DNA of 32,122 nucleotides from Ideonella livida (GTDB lineage Bacteria; Pseudomonadota; Gammaproteobacteria; Burkholderiales; Burkholderiaceae_C): NCBI RefSeq assembly GCF_010499455.1, contig NZ_JAAGOH010000044.1, positions 1 to 32,122 of the forward strand, read 5' to 3'. Shown piece by piece: positions 1 to 8,693 of this stretch (position 1 is its first letter; each line of letters starts with the position of its first letter). The notes under the pieces were generated by a model. It saw only the letters and a program-made list of their open reading frames with translations, ran no database searches and was not told where the DNA came from. The position numbers and the translations under genes were made by a program.

Positions 1-92
1 GCTTGCGGCAGACCTCGATCACCGGCATGCCGGACTCGCCCTCCTTGAGGATCGCCACGATCTGGCTCTGCCGTGAACTTGCTTTTCCTCAT
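1..92 (-). pseudogene. IS3-family transposase OrfA, 5' fragment with frameshift
   Basis: Read on the minus strand from the ATG at 92-90, the translation begins MRKSKFTAE, the usual opening of IS3-family OrfA (helix-turn-helix DNA-binding subunit). One extra C after the ninth codon breaks the frame; in the shifted frame the text continues QIVAILKEGESGMPVIEVCRK to the window edge, again typical OrfA. The gene is therefore broken by a one-base insertion and also cut off by the left edge, so the rest of the element is not visible. The 60-70 bases upstream (about 93-160) would hold the left end of this element. Family assignment rests on recalled family consensus, not on a search. Confidence 0.75.
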
Positions 93-160
93 CGGCCTCT
101 TCCTTCGGGGTTGGGCCGCATTCTCTGGTTTCGGCTGTCTACCGGGAGGGGAAGCTTACG

Positions 161-382
161 GGTGGTCATCGACGTGCTCACGTGCCAGCCCACGATGCGC
201 CGGGCATACACGTTCACCACGAAGGCCACGTACAGCTAGCCTTGCCAGGTCCAGACGTAAGTGAAGTCCGGGACCCAGAGCTGGTTCGGACGCTCGACGG
301 TGCACCGGGCCACCGCCACGCCTTCGCGATTCATCTGTTTCCAGACCTTGTTCGCGCCGTATGGGCTGGTGCCGGAATTCTG
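161..382 (-). pseudogene. IS3-family transposase OrfB (integrase core) remnant
   Basis: The minus strand encodes QNSGTSPYGANKVWKQMN, then GVAVARCTVERPNQLW, then PDFTYVWTWQG, a TAG stop (236-238), and LYVAFVVNVYARRIVGWHV. This matches the DDE integrase-core subunit of IS3-family elements. Family members normally have some 50 residues between CTVER and RPNQLW, so an internal deletion is likely. Another TAG lies just upstream of the recognisable part, and the coding text stops abruptly after STSMTT near 161, about where the end of the neighbouring OrfA-bearing element should begin. Between this remnant and the terminator at 574 I recognise nothing. Confidence 0.75.
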
Positions 383-573
383 GACACCGACCTAAGCGCC
401 TTCTCGCGGTTGTACGACAAGGTGGAGGTCAGGTTCTCGCTGGGCGCCATGACGATGCTCCAATGGGTGTGGTGCAGGGTCTAGGCAGGCTGTTCATCGC
501 GCACCTGCGCGCGGGTGCGGCCCAAGTGGCGGCGTGTGCCACTAATCTGCCACCAACGGCGTCCAGAAACGCC

Positions 574-597
574 AAAGCCCCAGCATGCTGGGGCTTT
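574..597 (-). terminator. Intrinsic terminator downstream of tRNA-Pro
   Basis: A perfect 24-base palindrome (AAAGCCCC at one end, GGGGCTTT at the other, centred on GCATGC) lies 27 bases past the tRNA 3' end on the minus strand. It would form a GC-rich hairpin ending in a short T run, as expected for Rho-independent termination of ispB/tRNA transcription. The symmetric A/T flanks would also let it work for plus-strand transcription. Confidence 0.7.
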
Positions 598-624
598 GAA
601 GTCCTTGATTTGCAAGGTAATTCT

Positions 625-701
625 TGGTCGGGGTGAGAGGATTCGAACCTCCGGCCTCTACGTCCCGAACGTAGCGCTCTACCAGGCTAAGCTACACCCC
701 G
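625..701 (-). tRNA. tRNA-Pro (anticodon CGG)
   Basis: A 77-base minus-strand gene with encoded CCA at the 3' end. It has a C1-G72 acceptor stem (CGGGGTG paired with CACCCCG), a D arm around TAGCTTAGCCTGGTAGAGC, an anticodon stem CTACG/CGTAG around loop TTCGGGA (anticodon CGG, reads CCG), and the T arm GGAGGTTCGAATCCTC. Starting with C and pairing C1-G72 is typical of bacterial proline tRNAs. It starts 16 bases after the ispB stop codon and may share its transcript. Confidence 0.96.
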
Positions 702-717
702 TATCTGTTGATTTGCC

Positions 718-1728
718 TTAAAAGCGGCGCTCAACAGAGCGAAAACATGATTCTAGCAATAGATTCTTGGCTTGGGAAGGGGGTAGCTGCGCAATTGATG
801 CGGCCGCGCGCTCGGCCTCCTTCTTGGCGGCATCCCGGGTGGCTTCCAGGGCTCCGGTCTCTCGCACGATCTGGATCACGTCGGGAAGGCGCTCGACTTC
901 ACCGTGCTGAATGGCATGGCGGATGGTTTCGCGCTGCTCGGGGGTTCCCAGGCGCATCGCAAGTAGCAGTGGCAGGGTGGGCTTGCCTTCCCGGAGGTCG
1001 TCTCCGACGTTCTTACCCAGCGCCACGGTATCTCCCTCGTAGTCAAGGAGATCGTCGATCAGTTGGAATGCGGTCCCGAGGGCTTGACCGAATTCGGCGC
1101 ATGCCTCCTCGGTAGAGGATGGGGCATCTGCGATGACAGCGCCCAAGCGAGCGCTGGCCTGGAAGAGCTTGGCGGTCTTGTAGCGGATGACTTGCAGGTA
1201 GTCCTCGACCGTAATGTCGGGGTCATGCATGTTCATCAACTGCAGAACTTCGCCTTCGGCGATGACGTTCGTCGCGTCTGCCAGAACCTCCAGCACCCGC
1301 ATGCGGTGGCAGGAGACCATCATCTGAAACGAGCGGGAGTAGAGGAAATCGCCGACCAGCACGCTCGCAGCGTTGCCGAACATGGCATTGGCGGTGTCTC
1401 GGCCTCGGCGCAGTGTGGATTCATCCACCACGTCGTCATGCAGTAGCGTGGCGGTGTGGATGAATTCGACCACGGCCGCAAGTTCGTACTGGTCGTCTCC
1501 TTGATGTCCGAGAGCCTGCGCGAACAGCATCAGCAGGCGCGGCCGCATACGCTTTCCGCCCGCACCGATGATGTAGTGGGAGATTTGTTCGATCAGGGCG
1601 ACATCGGAGCTCAATCGGCGGCGGATGACGGCGTCGACGCGCGCCATGTCTGCGGCCATCGGGTCCGGGTTCCTTGCGGGCGCGGCTGTCTGATCGGCCG
1701 CGGCGGCTTGGTCGGGACTTGATGACAC
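718..1728 (-). CDS. ispB: Octaprenyl diphosphate synthase (trans-polyprenyl transferase)
   Basis: A cytosolic enzyme that condenses isopentenyl diphosphate onto allylic diphosphates to make the ubiquinone side chain. With the GTG start it has 336 residues. Visible motifs are GAGGKRMRP (55-63), the first Asp-rich motif LHDDVVDE (DDxxD at 98-102), the conserved KT pair near 184, and the second Asp-rich motif DDLLD (225-229), followed by GDDLREGKPTLP (242-253). The GTG at 1728 was chosen because a GGAAG Shine-Dalgarno sequence lies just upstream and a TATAAT box sits about 31 bases before it. An internal ATG (Met24) would give 313 residues, also plausible. The open frame runs far upstream through rplU/rpmA antisense, but that part is not coding. 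It is divergent from rplU, the common betaproteobacterial arrangement. Product chain length is inferred from family and context. Confidence 0.95.
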   Translation of the reverse strand: MSSSPDQAAAADQTAAPARNPDPMAADMARVDAVIRRRLSSDVALIEQISHYIIGAGGKRMRPRLLMLFAQALGHQGDDQYELAAVVEFIHTATLLHDDVVDESTLRRGRDTANAMFGNAASVLVGDFLYSRSFQMMVSCHRMRVLEVLADATNVIAEGEVLQLMNMHDPDITVEDYLQVIRYKTAKLFQASARLGAVIADAPSSTEEACAEFGQALGTAFQLIDDLLDYEGDTVALGKNVGDDLREGKPTLPLLLAMRLGTPEQRETIRHAIQHGEVERLPDVIQIVRETGALEATRDAAKKEAERAAASIAQLPPSQAKNLLLESCFRSVERRF

Positions 1729-1759
1729 GTTGAGCTTCCGTAGTGGATGGGGATCGCAG

Positions 1760-1765
1760 ATTATA
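1760..1765 (-). promoter_or_regulatory. Candidate -10 box for ispB
   Basis: A perfect TATAAT on the minus strand, 31 bases upstream of the ispB GTG. I see no good -35 at 16-18 bases upstream, so this is a partial promoter call. Confidence 0.5.
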
Positions 1766-1806
1766 GGGAAGGGCACGCGGGAGGACCGGGTTTCCGCTGG
1801 CCTGTC

Positions 1807-1836
1807 TTGACAGGCGCCCCCGATTCGCGCTATGCT
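1807..1836 (+). promoter_or_regulatory. Sigma-70 promoter for rplU-rpmA
   Basis: A consensus -35 TTGACA (1807-1812), an 18-base spacer and a -10 TATGCT (1831-1836) lie 82 bases before the rplU ATG. A near-consensus promoter suits a highly expressed ribosomal-protein operon and leaves an mRNA leader of about 75 bases. Confidence 0.85.
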
Positions 1837-1917
1837 TTCGGGTTCCGTTTTGGCTTTTCTTGTGCGCTGGCGACGACGCTGCGCGCGGAAGATCCAAGTC
1901 ACTTTTGAGAGGCTCTT

Positions 1918-2229
1918 ATGTACGCGGTCGTAAAAACCGGTGGCAAGCAGTATCGCGTTGCCGCTGGCGAGAAGATCAAGGTAGAACAGATTGCTGCGGA
2001 CGTTGGCCAGGAAGTGGTGATCGATCAGGTGCTGGCTGTCGGTAACGGCGGTGATCTGAAGGTCGGTGCTCCCCTGGTGAGTGGCGCCACGGTCACGGCT
2101 GTGGTCCTGTCCCAAGGTCGTCATGACAAGGTGCGCATCTTCAAGCTGCGTCGCCGCAAGCACTACCAAAAGCATGGCGGTCACCGCCAGGCTTACACCG
2201 AACTGCAAATCAGCGCGATCAACGCCTGA
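1918..2229 (+). CDS. rplU: 50S ribosomal protein L21
   Basis: Encodes 103 residues beginning [19 protein letters not shown], the diagnostic L21 N-terminus, and ending with the basic [17 protein letters not shown] region. The length matches the family (about 103). L21 binds 23S rRNA and helps assemble the large subunit. The ATG is preceded by a GAGAGG ribosome-binding site. It is the first gene of the rplU-rpmA operon, 24 bases before rpmA, and is transcribed from the TTGACA/TATGCT promoter upstream. Confidence 0.99.
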   Translation: MYAVVKTGGKQYRVAAGEKIKVEQIAADVGQEVVIDQVLAVGNGGDLKVGAPLVSGATVTAVVLSQGRHDKVRIFKLRRRKHYQKHGGHRQAYTELQISAINA

Positions 2230-2253
2230 TTCGTCCCGCTGGAGAACTGATCC

Positions 2254-2511
2254 ATGGCACAGAAAAAAGGCGGCGGTTCCACCCGGAACGGCCGCGACTC
2301 TCAACCGAAGATGCTGGGCGTCAAGGCGTTCGGCGGTCAAGTGGTTTCCGCTGGCTCGATCATCGTGCGCCAGCGCGGCACCAAGTTCCATGCCGGCAGC
2401 AATGTCGGCATGGGCCGTGACCACACGCTGTTCGCGCTGGTCGATGGCGTGGTGTCCTTCAAGGTGCAAGGCGAGCACAGCCGCCACACCGTGGTGATCA
2501 CGCCCGCCTGA
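2254..2511 (+). CDS. rpmA: 50S ribosomal protein L27
   Basis: Encodes 85 residues starting [19 protein letters not shown], the flexible N-terminal tail that in L27 reaches towards the peptidyl transferase centre. GVKAFGGQ and [21 protein letters not shown] style motifs follow. The length is normal for the family. The ATG has a GGAG ribosome-binding site. It lies directly after rplU and is followed by a strong intrinsic terminator, so the two form a short operon. The N-terminus matches the ordinary proteobacterial form, without the cleavable extension of Firmicutes. Confidence 0.99.
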   Translation: MAQKKGGGSTRNGRDSQPKMLGVKAFGGQVVSAGSIIVRQRGTKFHAGSNVGMGRDHTLFALVDGVVSFKVQGEHSRHTVVITPA

Positions 2512-2564
2512 GTGGCGGTATCCGGTCTTTGTGCCGGATTGCCTAAACTGCAGTCTGCAGTGTG

Positions 2565-2589
2565 AAGCCCCGGCGTGCCGGGGCTTTTT
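2565..2589 (+). terminator. Intrinsic terminator after rpmA
   Basis: A perfect 10-bp stem AAGCCCCGGC / GCCGGGGCTT with a 2-base loop, running into five Ts. It lies 53 bases after the rpmA stop. A small repeat CTGCAGTCTGCAG sits just upstream. The position separates the ribosomal operon from obg. Confidence 0.88.
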
Positions 2590-2729
2590 GCCTTTTTGGC
2601 TTCCTTTCACCACCTTGGATGGGCTGGCGCGACTGTGCGGGCGCCGGCCCTGTGCCCGGGCTGGTGAACCCGCGGTTCTCCCAGGGACGAGGCGTGGGTT
2701 TCTTTCCATACGACGACAGCGAGTACTCC

Positions 2730-3800
2730 ATGAAGTTCGTAGATGAAGCGACCATCGACATTGCCGCGGGGCATGGCGGTGCGGGGTGCGTGAGCTTCCG
2801 CCGGGAAAAGTTCATTCCTTTCGGCGGGCCCGATGGCGGCAACGGTGGCAGGGGGGGGAGCATCTTTGCGGTGGGTGATCGGAGTCTGAACACCCTGATC
2901 GACTACCGCTATTCCCGTCGGCATGAGGCCCGGCATGGTGAGGGGGGCCGCGGCGCGGATTGTTTTGGTGCTGCGGGTCCGGACATCGTCTTGCGCATGC
3001 CTGTGGGCACCATCGTGACGGATGTGGAGTCGGGCCGGGTGCTGGCTGAGTTGCTGGAGCCGGATGTGCCGGTTCTGCTGGCCAAGGGCGGCGATGGTGG
3101 CTTTGGCAACCTGCATTACAAGACCTCCACCAACCGCGCACCGCGCCAGTCCACGCCGGGTTGGCCGGGGGAAGCCTTCAAGGTCAAGCTGGAGCTGCGG
3201 GTGCTCGCAGATGTGGGCTTGCTGGGCATGCCCAATGCCGGCAAGTCGACCCTGATCGCGTCGATTTCCAACGCGCGGCCAAAGATTGCAGACTATCCGT
3301 TCACCACCTTGCATCCCAACCTGGGTGTGGTGCGTGTCGGGCCGGAGAAGAGCTTTGTCGTGGCGGACATTCCGGGCCTCATCGAGGGGGCGTCCGAGGG
3401 CGCGGGCTTGGGCCACCTCTTCCTGAGGCACCTGCAGCGCACGCACCTGCTGCTGCATGTGGTGGACATGGCGCCCTTTGACGATGCGGTGGATCCGGTG
3501 CAGCAGGCCAAGGCCATCGTCGAGGAGTTGCGCAAGTACGATGAAGGCTTGCATGGCAAGCCGCGGTGGTTGGTGCTCAACAAGCTGGACATGGTGCCGG
3601 CGGAGGAGCGTGCGGCCAAGGTCAAGGATTTCGTCAAGCGCCTGAAGTGGAAGGGGCCGGTCTTCGAAATTTCGGCCCTGGCGCGTGAGGGCCTGCAGCC
3701 GCTGCTCCATGCGATCTGGGACCATGTTTCCGCCCAGCAGAACCCGCCCATGCCGGAGCCGGACCCGCGCTTTGATGTGCGACCCGAGGGAGAGGCGTGA
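2730..3800 (+). CDS. obg: GTPase Obg (ribosome assembly / stress GTPase)
   Basis: Encodes 356 residues from the ATG at 2730, which begins [20 protein letters not shown]. This is the canonical glycine-rich Obg domain (about 1-158) with [13 protein letters not shown] (31-43). The GTPase domain follows: G1 GMPNAGKST (166-174), switch I around TTLHPN (192-197), G3 DIPG (213-216) and G4 NKLD (284-287). Obg associates with the 50S subunit and takes part in ribosome maturation. An upstream in-frame extension of 56 codons exists but has no conserved content, so the ATG giving the canonical N-terminus was chosen. The neighbours rplU-rpmA-obg-proB form a common proteobacterial order. The stop overlaps the proB ATG by one base (TGATG), suggesting translational coupling. 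Confidence 0.98.
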   Translation: MKFVDEATIDIAAGHGGAGCVSFRREKFIPFGGPDGGNGGRGGSIFAVGDRSLNTLIDYRYSRRHEARHGEGGRGADCFGAAGPDIVLRMPVGTIVTDVESGRVLAELLEPDVPVLLAKGGDGGFGNLHYKTSTNRAPRQSTPGWPGEAFKVKLELRVLADVGLLGMPNAGKSTLIASISNARPKIADYPFTTLHPNLGVVRVGPEKSFVVADIPGLIEGASEGAGLGHLFLRHLQRTHLLLHVVDMAPFDDAVDPVQQAKAIVEELRKYDEGLHGKPRWLVLNKLDMVPAEERAAKVKDFVKRLKWKGPVFEISALAREGLQPLLHAIWDHVSAQQNPPMPEPDPRFDVRPEGEA

Positions 3801-4921
3801 TGGACGGCGGACCGCTCAAGGGGGCGCGACGCATCGTCGTCAAGGTCGGCTCCAGCCTGGTCACCAACGAGGGCAAGGGTGTGGATGCCGAGGCCATCGG
3901 CAATTGGTGTCGGCAGCTGGCCGCGCTGGCCCACCAGGGGCGGGAGGTCGTCATGGTGTCCTCCGGTGCGATCGCCGAGGGCATGAAACGTCTGGGCTGG
4001 ACGACGCGCCCCAAGGAGCTGCCTGAGTTGCAGGCCGCGGCGGCGGTGGGCCAGATGGGCCTGGCTCAGATGTACGAGAGTAAGCTCTCCGAGCAGGGCC
4101 TGGGCAGCGCGCAGGTGTTGCTGACCCATGCGGACCTGGCCGATCGTGAGCGTTACCTCAACGCCCGTTCCACGCTGCTGACCCTGTTGGGCCTGAAGGT
4201 TCTGCCGGTCATCAACGAGAACGACACCGTCGTCAACGACGAGATCAAGTTTGGCGACAACGACACCCTGGGGGCCTTGGTGGCCAACTTGGTGGAGGCG
4301 GATGCTCTGGTGATCCTGACCGACCAGCGGGGCTTGTATTCGGCGGATCCGCGTCGAGACCCGGAGGCCCGTTTCATCGAGGAGGCCCAGGCGGGCGATC
4401 CGGCGCTGGAGCGCATGGCCGGTGGTGCCGGGTCCAGCATCGGGCGTGGCGGCATGTTGACCAAGGTCCTGGCGGCCCGGCGCGCAGCGGGCAGCGGTGC
4501 GCACACCATCATCGCCTGGGGCCGTGAGCAGGATGTGCTGCTCAGGTTGGCCGCGGGGGAGTCCATTGGCACCGCCTTGCTGGCGGGCACACCCAAGCTG
4601 GCGGCGCGCAAGCAGTGGATGGCCGACCACTTGCAGCTCAAGGGGGCCGTGACGATCGACGAAGGTGCCGTCATCAAGGTGCGCGACGAGGGAAAGAGCC
4701 TGCTGCCCATCGGGGTGCTGGGCGTCCAGGGGGAGTTCCACCGCGGCGATGTGATCGCGGTCTTGGATGCGGAAGGTCGTGCGGTCGGGCGGGGACTGGC
4801 CAATTACTCCAGCGCGGAGGCGCGGCTCATCGCCCGCAAGCCCTCTTCCCAGATCGAGGGCCTGCTCGGGTATGCCAACGAGGCCGAACTGATCCACCGC
4901 GACAACTTCGTGTTGGCTTGA
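3800..4921 (+). CDS. proB: Glutamate 5-kinase
   Basis: The first step of proline synthesis: phosphorylates glutamate to gamma-glutamyl phosphate in the cytosol. The 373 residues contain the amino-acid-kinase domain with VKVGSS (14-19), SSGAIAEG (54-61), NEND (139-142), FGDND (151-155) and [12 protein letters not shown] (173-184), then a C-terminal PUA domain (about 285-365) as in full-length ProB. A GTG one codon earlier is possible, but ATG at 3800 is preferred because it overlaps the obg stop as TGATG and has a GGGAGAGG ribosome-binding site. It is co-transcribed with obg. No proA is visible nearby. Confidence 0.97.
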   Translation: MDGGPLKGARRIVVKVGSSLVTNEGKGVDAEAIGNWCRQLAALAHQGREVVMVSSGAIAEGMKRLGWTTRPKELPELQAAAAVGQMGLAQMYESKLSEQGLGSAQVLLTHADLADRERYLNARSTLLTLLGLKVLPVINENDTVVNDEIKFGDNDTLGALVANLVEADALVILTDQRGLYSADPRRDPEARFIEEAQAGDPALERMAGGAGSSIGRGGMLTKVLAARRAAGSGAHTIIAWGREQDVLLRLAAGESIGTALLAGTPKLAARKQWMADHLQLKGAVTIDEGAVIKVRDEGKSLLPIGVLGVQGEFHRGDVIAVLDAEGRAVGRGLANYSSAEARLIARKPSSQIEGLLGYANEAELIHRDNFVLA

Positions 4922-4949
4922 GGTGCGCCCACGACGGGGTCGGGGTGCG

Positions 4950-4986
4950 ATAGGGAATCTCGATTTTGGTGATTTGAGCAATCAAA
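4950..4986 (+). promoter_or_regulatory. Candidate OxyR binding site and promoter of ahpF
   Basis: Four 4-base elements, ATAG, CGAT, ATTT and CAAA, are each separated by exactly 7 bases, giving the 37-base layout of a full OxyR site (ATAG-7-CTAT-7-ATAG-7-CTAT). By my count 11 of 16 core bases match, the left half better than the right. A possible -10 TACCAT (5009-5014) places the -35 position at the edge of the site, as in OxyR-activated promoters. The match is suggestive only. Confidence 0.4.
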
Positions 4987-5060
4987 CCCGGCAATGACCC
5001 GGGCGTCCTACCATCTCGACATCGGTTGCAAGACAACTACCGGGACACAAGGACCTCACC

Positions 5061-6626
5061 ATGCTCGACGCCAACATCCAGGCCCAGCTCACGGCCTATT
5101 TCGAACGCATCACCCAGCCGCTGGAACTGATCGCCAGCCTGGACGACTCGCAGGGCGCCGCCGAGATCCGCGAGCTGGTCGCTGAACTCGCCGCCGTGGC
5201 GCCGGGAAAGATCACGGCCCGTTTCGATGGCCAGTTCGAGCGCCGGCCTTCTTTCCAGATCACCCGCGTCGGGCAGGACATGGGCGTGCACTTCGCGGCC
5301 GTGCCCATGGGTCATGAGTTCACCTCGCTGGTGCTGGCCATGCTGTGGGCCGGCGGGCACCCGCCCAAGGTCGAGCCCGCGGTGGTCGAGCAGATCCGGG
5401 CGCTGGAGGGGGAGTTCTCGTTCGAGACCTTCATGAGCCTGACCTGCCACAACTGCCCGGATGTGGTCCAGGCCACCCACTTGATGGCGGTGCTGAACCC
5501 GCGCGTCCGCGCGGTTGCGGTGGACGGCGGCCTGTTCCAGGCCGAGATGGAGGCCAAGCAGATCATGGCCGTTCCGGCGCTGCATCTGGGCGGCCAGCCC
5601 TTTGGTTCCGGTCGCATGGAACTGGGTGAAATCCTGGCCAAGATTGACACCGGCGCCGCCAAGCGCGAGGCCGCAGCCCTCTCTGCCAAGGCGCCCTATG
5701 AAGTGCTGATCATTGGCGGGGGGCCGGCTGGCGCGGCCGCTGGCGTGTATGCCGCGCGCAAGGGCATCCGCACCGGCATCGTGGCCGAACGCTTTGGCGG
5801 CCAGACCATGGACACCCTGGGCATTGAGAACTTCATCTCCGTGCAGGAAACCGAGGGGCCGAAGTTTGCCGCCGCCCTGGAAGCCCATGTGCGGGCCTAT
5901 GACGTGGACGTCATGACCCTGCAGCGTGTGGATCAGGTGGTGCCGGCCGCCCAGCCCGGGGGGCTGGCGACGGTCAAGCTGTCCAACGGCGGTGAGCTCA
6001 AGGCCCGCACCGTCATCGCCGCCACTGGGGCACGCTGGCGCAACATGAACGTACCTGGTGAGGCCGAATACAAGACCAAGGGCGTGGCCTACTGCCCGCA
6101 CTGTGACGGGCCCCTGTTCAAGGGCAAGGACGTGGCGGTGATCGGCGGCGGAAATTCAGGGGTGGAGGCGGCGATCGACCTGGCCGGCATCGTCAGGAGC
6201 GTGACCCTGCTGGAATTTGCGGACCAACTCAAGGCGGACCAGGTGTTGGTCAACAAGCTCAAGAGCCTGCCCAACGTCACCATCCACGTCAACGCGCAGA
6301 CCACTGAGGTGGTCGGCGATGGCCAGAAGATGACCGGCCTGAAGTTCAAGGACCGCCTCAGTGGTGCCGAGCAGACGCTGGCGCTGGCAGGTGTTTTCGT
6401 GCAGATCGGCCTGGTGCCCAACACCGAGTTCCTCAAAGGTACGGTGGAGCTGAGCCGGTTCGGCGAGATCGTCATCGACGCCAAGTGCCACACCAATGTG
6501 CCGGGGATCTTTGCGGCGGGGGACTGCACCACGGTGCCCTACAAGCAGATCATCATCGCCACCGGTGAAGGGGCCAAGGCCGCACTTTCGGCTTTCGATC
6601 AACTGATCCGCACACCGATCGTCTGA
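5061..6626 (+). CDS. ahpF: Alkyl hydroperoxide reductase subunit F
   Basis: An NADH-dependent flavoprotein disulfide reductase that recycles oxidised AhpC peroxiredoxin. The 521 residues match the family length. The N-terminal tandem thioredoxin-like domain carries the CHNC active site (Cys129, Cys132). The C-terminal thioredoxin-reductase-like part has the FAD-binding motif GGGPAG (219-224), the redox site CPHC (345-348), the NADH-binding motif GGGNSG (362-367) and a late [15 protein letters not shown] motif. The ATG has an AAGGA ribosome-binding site. It lies 139 bases after proB, with a candidate OxyR site between. The usual partner ahpC is not in the window, so it must be elsewhere, or this AhpF serves another peroxiredoxin. 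Confidence 0.97.
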   Translation: MLDANIQAQLTAYFERITQPLELIASLDDSQGAAEIRELVAELAAVAPGKITARFDGQFERRPSFQITRVGQDMGVHFAAVPMGHEFTSLVLAMLWAGGHPPKVEPAVVEQIRALEGEFSFETFMSLTCHNCPDVVQATHLMAVLNPRVRAVAVDGGLFQAEMEAKQIMAVPALHLGGQPFGSGRMELGEILAKIDTGAAKREAAALSAKAPYEVLIIGGGPAGAAAGVYAARKGIRTGIVAERFGGQTMDTLGIENFISVQETEGPKFAAALEAHVRAYDVDVMTLQRVDQVVPAAQPGGLATVKLSNGGELKARTVIAATGARWRNMNVPGEAEYKTKGVAYCPHCDGPLFKGKDVAVIGGGNSGVEAAIDLAGIVRSVTLLEFADQLKADQVLVNKLKSLPNVTIHVNAQTTEVVGDGQKMTGLKFKDRLSGAEQTLALAGVFVQIGLVPNTEFLKGTVELSRFGEIVIDAKCHTNVPGIFAAGDCTTVPYKQIIIATGEGAKAALSAFDQLIRTPIV

Positions 6627-6679
6627 TCTGCGTGCCTGGCGGCTGGGCCTGCCGGTGACGCCGCCGGCGCTGCCGTCCG

Positions 6680-6700
6680 GCCGCCTGCCTCGGCGGCTTG
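6680..6700 (+). terminator. Weak candidate terminator after ahpF
   Basis: A stem GCCGCC / GGCGGC with a 6-base loop followed by the T-rich TTGTTGCTT, 53 bases after the ahpF stop. The T tract is interrupted, so this is a weak call. The rest of the 269-base gap up to pilB shows no other clear signal that I can support. Confidence 0.4.
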
Positions 6701-6895
6701 TTGCTTGCCTTTACCGTCAGTCGGGCCCTGCGCCCTTCGGATGGCCGATACTTCCCGGATGCCGGGCTCCTGAGGGCCGCGCCCCGAATGGGGCCGACAC
6801 CGGGTGGACCTACCCGTCGAGCCCGGTGAGCGTGCCGCCTGCAGTTCAGCGATTGCTGACCTGGCGGCCTCCCACTCGTCAGGTATCGGGCATCC

Positions 6896-8620
6896 ATGGC
6901 CGTTGAGAACGTCGTAGAACCCAAGGCCGCCGCGCTCTCGGGCGTGGCGCGTGTCCTGGTCCACCGGGGCAAGCTGCAGCCCAAGGTGGCGGAGGATCTG
7001 ATCCGCGTGGCCAAGGAGAAAAAGACCAGCTTCATCGCCGAGCTGGTCGGCTCCGGCACGATGCCCGCTTCCGAGCTGGCCTACACCCTGGCCCACGCCT
7101 TGGCCGTGCCGCTGCTGGACTTGGCGGCGGTAGATGCCCAGCGCCTGCCCCGCAACCTGCTGGACGCCAAGCTGGTTGCTGAGCACCGCGTGCTGCCGTT
7201 GGGCCGGCGTGGGGTGCGCCTGTTCTTGGCGGGGGCCGATCCCACCGATCAGGAGTTGATCGAGCGCATCAAGTTCGCCACCCAGCTCGCTCCCGAGTAT
7301 GTGGTGGTGGAGTACGACAAGCTCAGCAAGCTCATCGAGGCCGCCAATACCACCACCTCCCAGGCCCTGGAGAGCATGGCCTCGGATGACTTCGACTTCG
7401 AGGTCACCGAGGAAACAGCGGAAGCCGCGCCGGCCGAAGTCACTTCTGACGTGGAGGATGCGCCGGTTGTGCGCTTCCTGCAGAAGATGTTGGTGGACGC
7501 CATCAACATGCGCGCCTCCGACTTGCACTTCGAGCCCTATGAGCTCAACTACCGGGTGCGGTTCCGTGTGGACGGTGAGCTGCGCGAAATCACGCAGCCT
7601 CCCATCGGCATCAAGGACAAGCTGGCCTCCCGCATCAAGGTCATTTCCCGGCTGGACATCTCCGAGAAGCGGGTGCCGCAAGACGGACGCATGAAGCTGC
7701 GGTTTGGCAGCAAGTCCATCGACTTCCGGGTCAGCACCCTGCCGACGCTCTTTGGCGAGAAGATCGTGATCCGGATCCTGGACCCCTCGTCCGCCAAGCT
7801 GGGCATCGAGGCCCTGGGCTACGAGCCGGAGGAGAAGGAGCGCCTGCTCGCATCGGTCCAGCGTCCCTACGGCATGGTGCTGGTGACCGGTCCGACCGGC
7901 TCGGGCAAGACGGTGTCACTCTATACCTGCCTGAACCTGCTCAATCAGCCGGGGGTCAACATCTCCACGGTGGAGGATCCGGCTGAAATCAACCTGCCGG
8001 GCATCAACCAGGTCAATGTCAACGACAAGGCGGGCCTCACGTTCTCGGCTGCGCTCAAGGCCTTCCTGCGGCAGGATCCCGACATCATCATGCTCGGTGA
8101 GATCCGGGATCTGGAGACTGCGGACATTGCCATCAAGGCCGCGCAGACCGGTCACTTGGTGCTCTCCACGTTGCACACCAACGATGCGCCGTCCACGCTG
8201 ACACGTCTGCTCAACATGGGGGTGGCGCCGTTCAACGTCGCCAGCAGTCTCCTGTTGATCACCGCCCAGCGTCTGGTGCGTCGCCTCTGCGAGAACTGCA
8301 AGGCCCCGGCCGACTACCCCCGCGAGGCACTGCTCAAAGCCGGCTTTACCGAGCTCGACCTGTCGGACACCTCCTGGCAACCCTACCGGCCGGTGGGCTG
8401 CCCATCCTGCAACAACGGCTATCGTGGCCGGGTGGGTCTGTATCAGGCCATGCCGATCACCGAGGCCATCCAGCGGCTCATCCTGGCCGGTGGCACGGCG
8501 GTCGACATTGCGGTGCAGGCGCAACGCGAGGGCGTGCGCGATCTTCGACAATCCGGGCTGCTCAAGGTGAGGAGGGGCGTCACCTCGATCGAGGAAGTGG
8601 TGTCGGCCACCAACGAATGA
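6896..8620 (+). CDS. pilB: Type IV pilus assembly ATPase PilB
   Basis: A cytoplasmic hexameric ATPase that powers pilus extension. The 574 residues have a GspE N-terminal domain (about 20-170) and the ATPase domain: Walker A GPTGSGKT (332-339), an Asp-box region STVEDPAEI, and Walker B DIIMLGEIRDLETAD (from 396). A zinc-binding tetracysteine follows (CENC at 465-468 and CPSC at 502-505), typical of PilB/GspE and absent from the retraction ATPase PilT. The ATG at 6896 gives the usual PilB N-terminus, although its ribosome-binding site is weak. It is the first gene of the pilB-pilC-pilD block. A GspE identity is less likely because pilC and pilD follow immediately without other general secretion genes. 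Confidence 0.96.
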   Translation: MAVENVVEPKAAALSGVARVLVHRGKLQPKVAEDLIRVAKEKKTSFIAELVGSGTMPASELAYTLAHALAVPLLDLAAVDAQRLPRNLLDAKLVAEHRVLPLGRRGVRLFLAGADPTDQELIERIKFATQLAPEYVVVEYDKLSKLIEAANTTTSQALESMASDDFDFEVTEETAEAAPAEVTSDVEDAPVVRFLQKMLVDAINMRASDLHFEPYELNYRVRFRVDGELREITQPPIGIKDKLASRIKVISRLDISEKRVPQDGRMKLRFGSKSIDFRVSTLPTLFGEKIVIRILDPSSAKLGIEALGYEPEEKERLLASVQRPYGMVLVTGPTGSGKTVSLYTCLNLLNQPGVNISTVEDPAEINLPGINQVNVNDKAGLTFSAALKAFLRQDPDIIMLGEIRDLETADIAIKAAQTGHLVLSTLHTNDAPSTLTRLLNMGVAPFNVASSLLLITAQRLVRRLCENCKAPADYPREALLKAGFTELDLSDTSWQPYRPVGCPSCNNGYRGRVGLYQAMPITEAIQRLILAGGTAVDIAVQAQREGVRDLRQSGLLKVRRGVTSIEEVVSATNE

Positions 8621-8693
8621 CAAGCACGGCCCACCGGGCATCACCGGAGGGCTCCCATGTTCCCTTACTCGGCCCGGCGAGGCCGCCAAGGCG

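Noticed and set aside
1729-2709. A long N-terminal extension of IspB (open frame to 2709 on the minus strand)
   Set aside because: It runs antisense through rplU and rpmA and has no IspB homology; the GTG at 1728 has a ribosome-binding site and promoter.
2562-2729. A 56-codon upstream extension of Obg
   Set aside because: It overlaps the rpmA terminator and lacks family content; the ATG at 2730 gives the canonical N-terminus.
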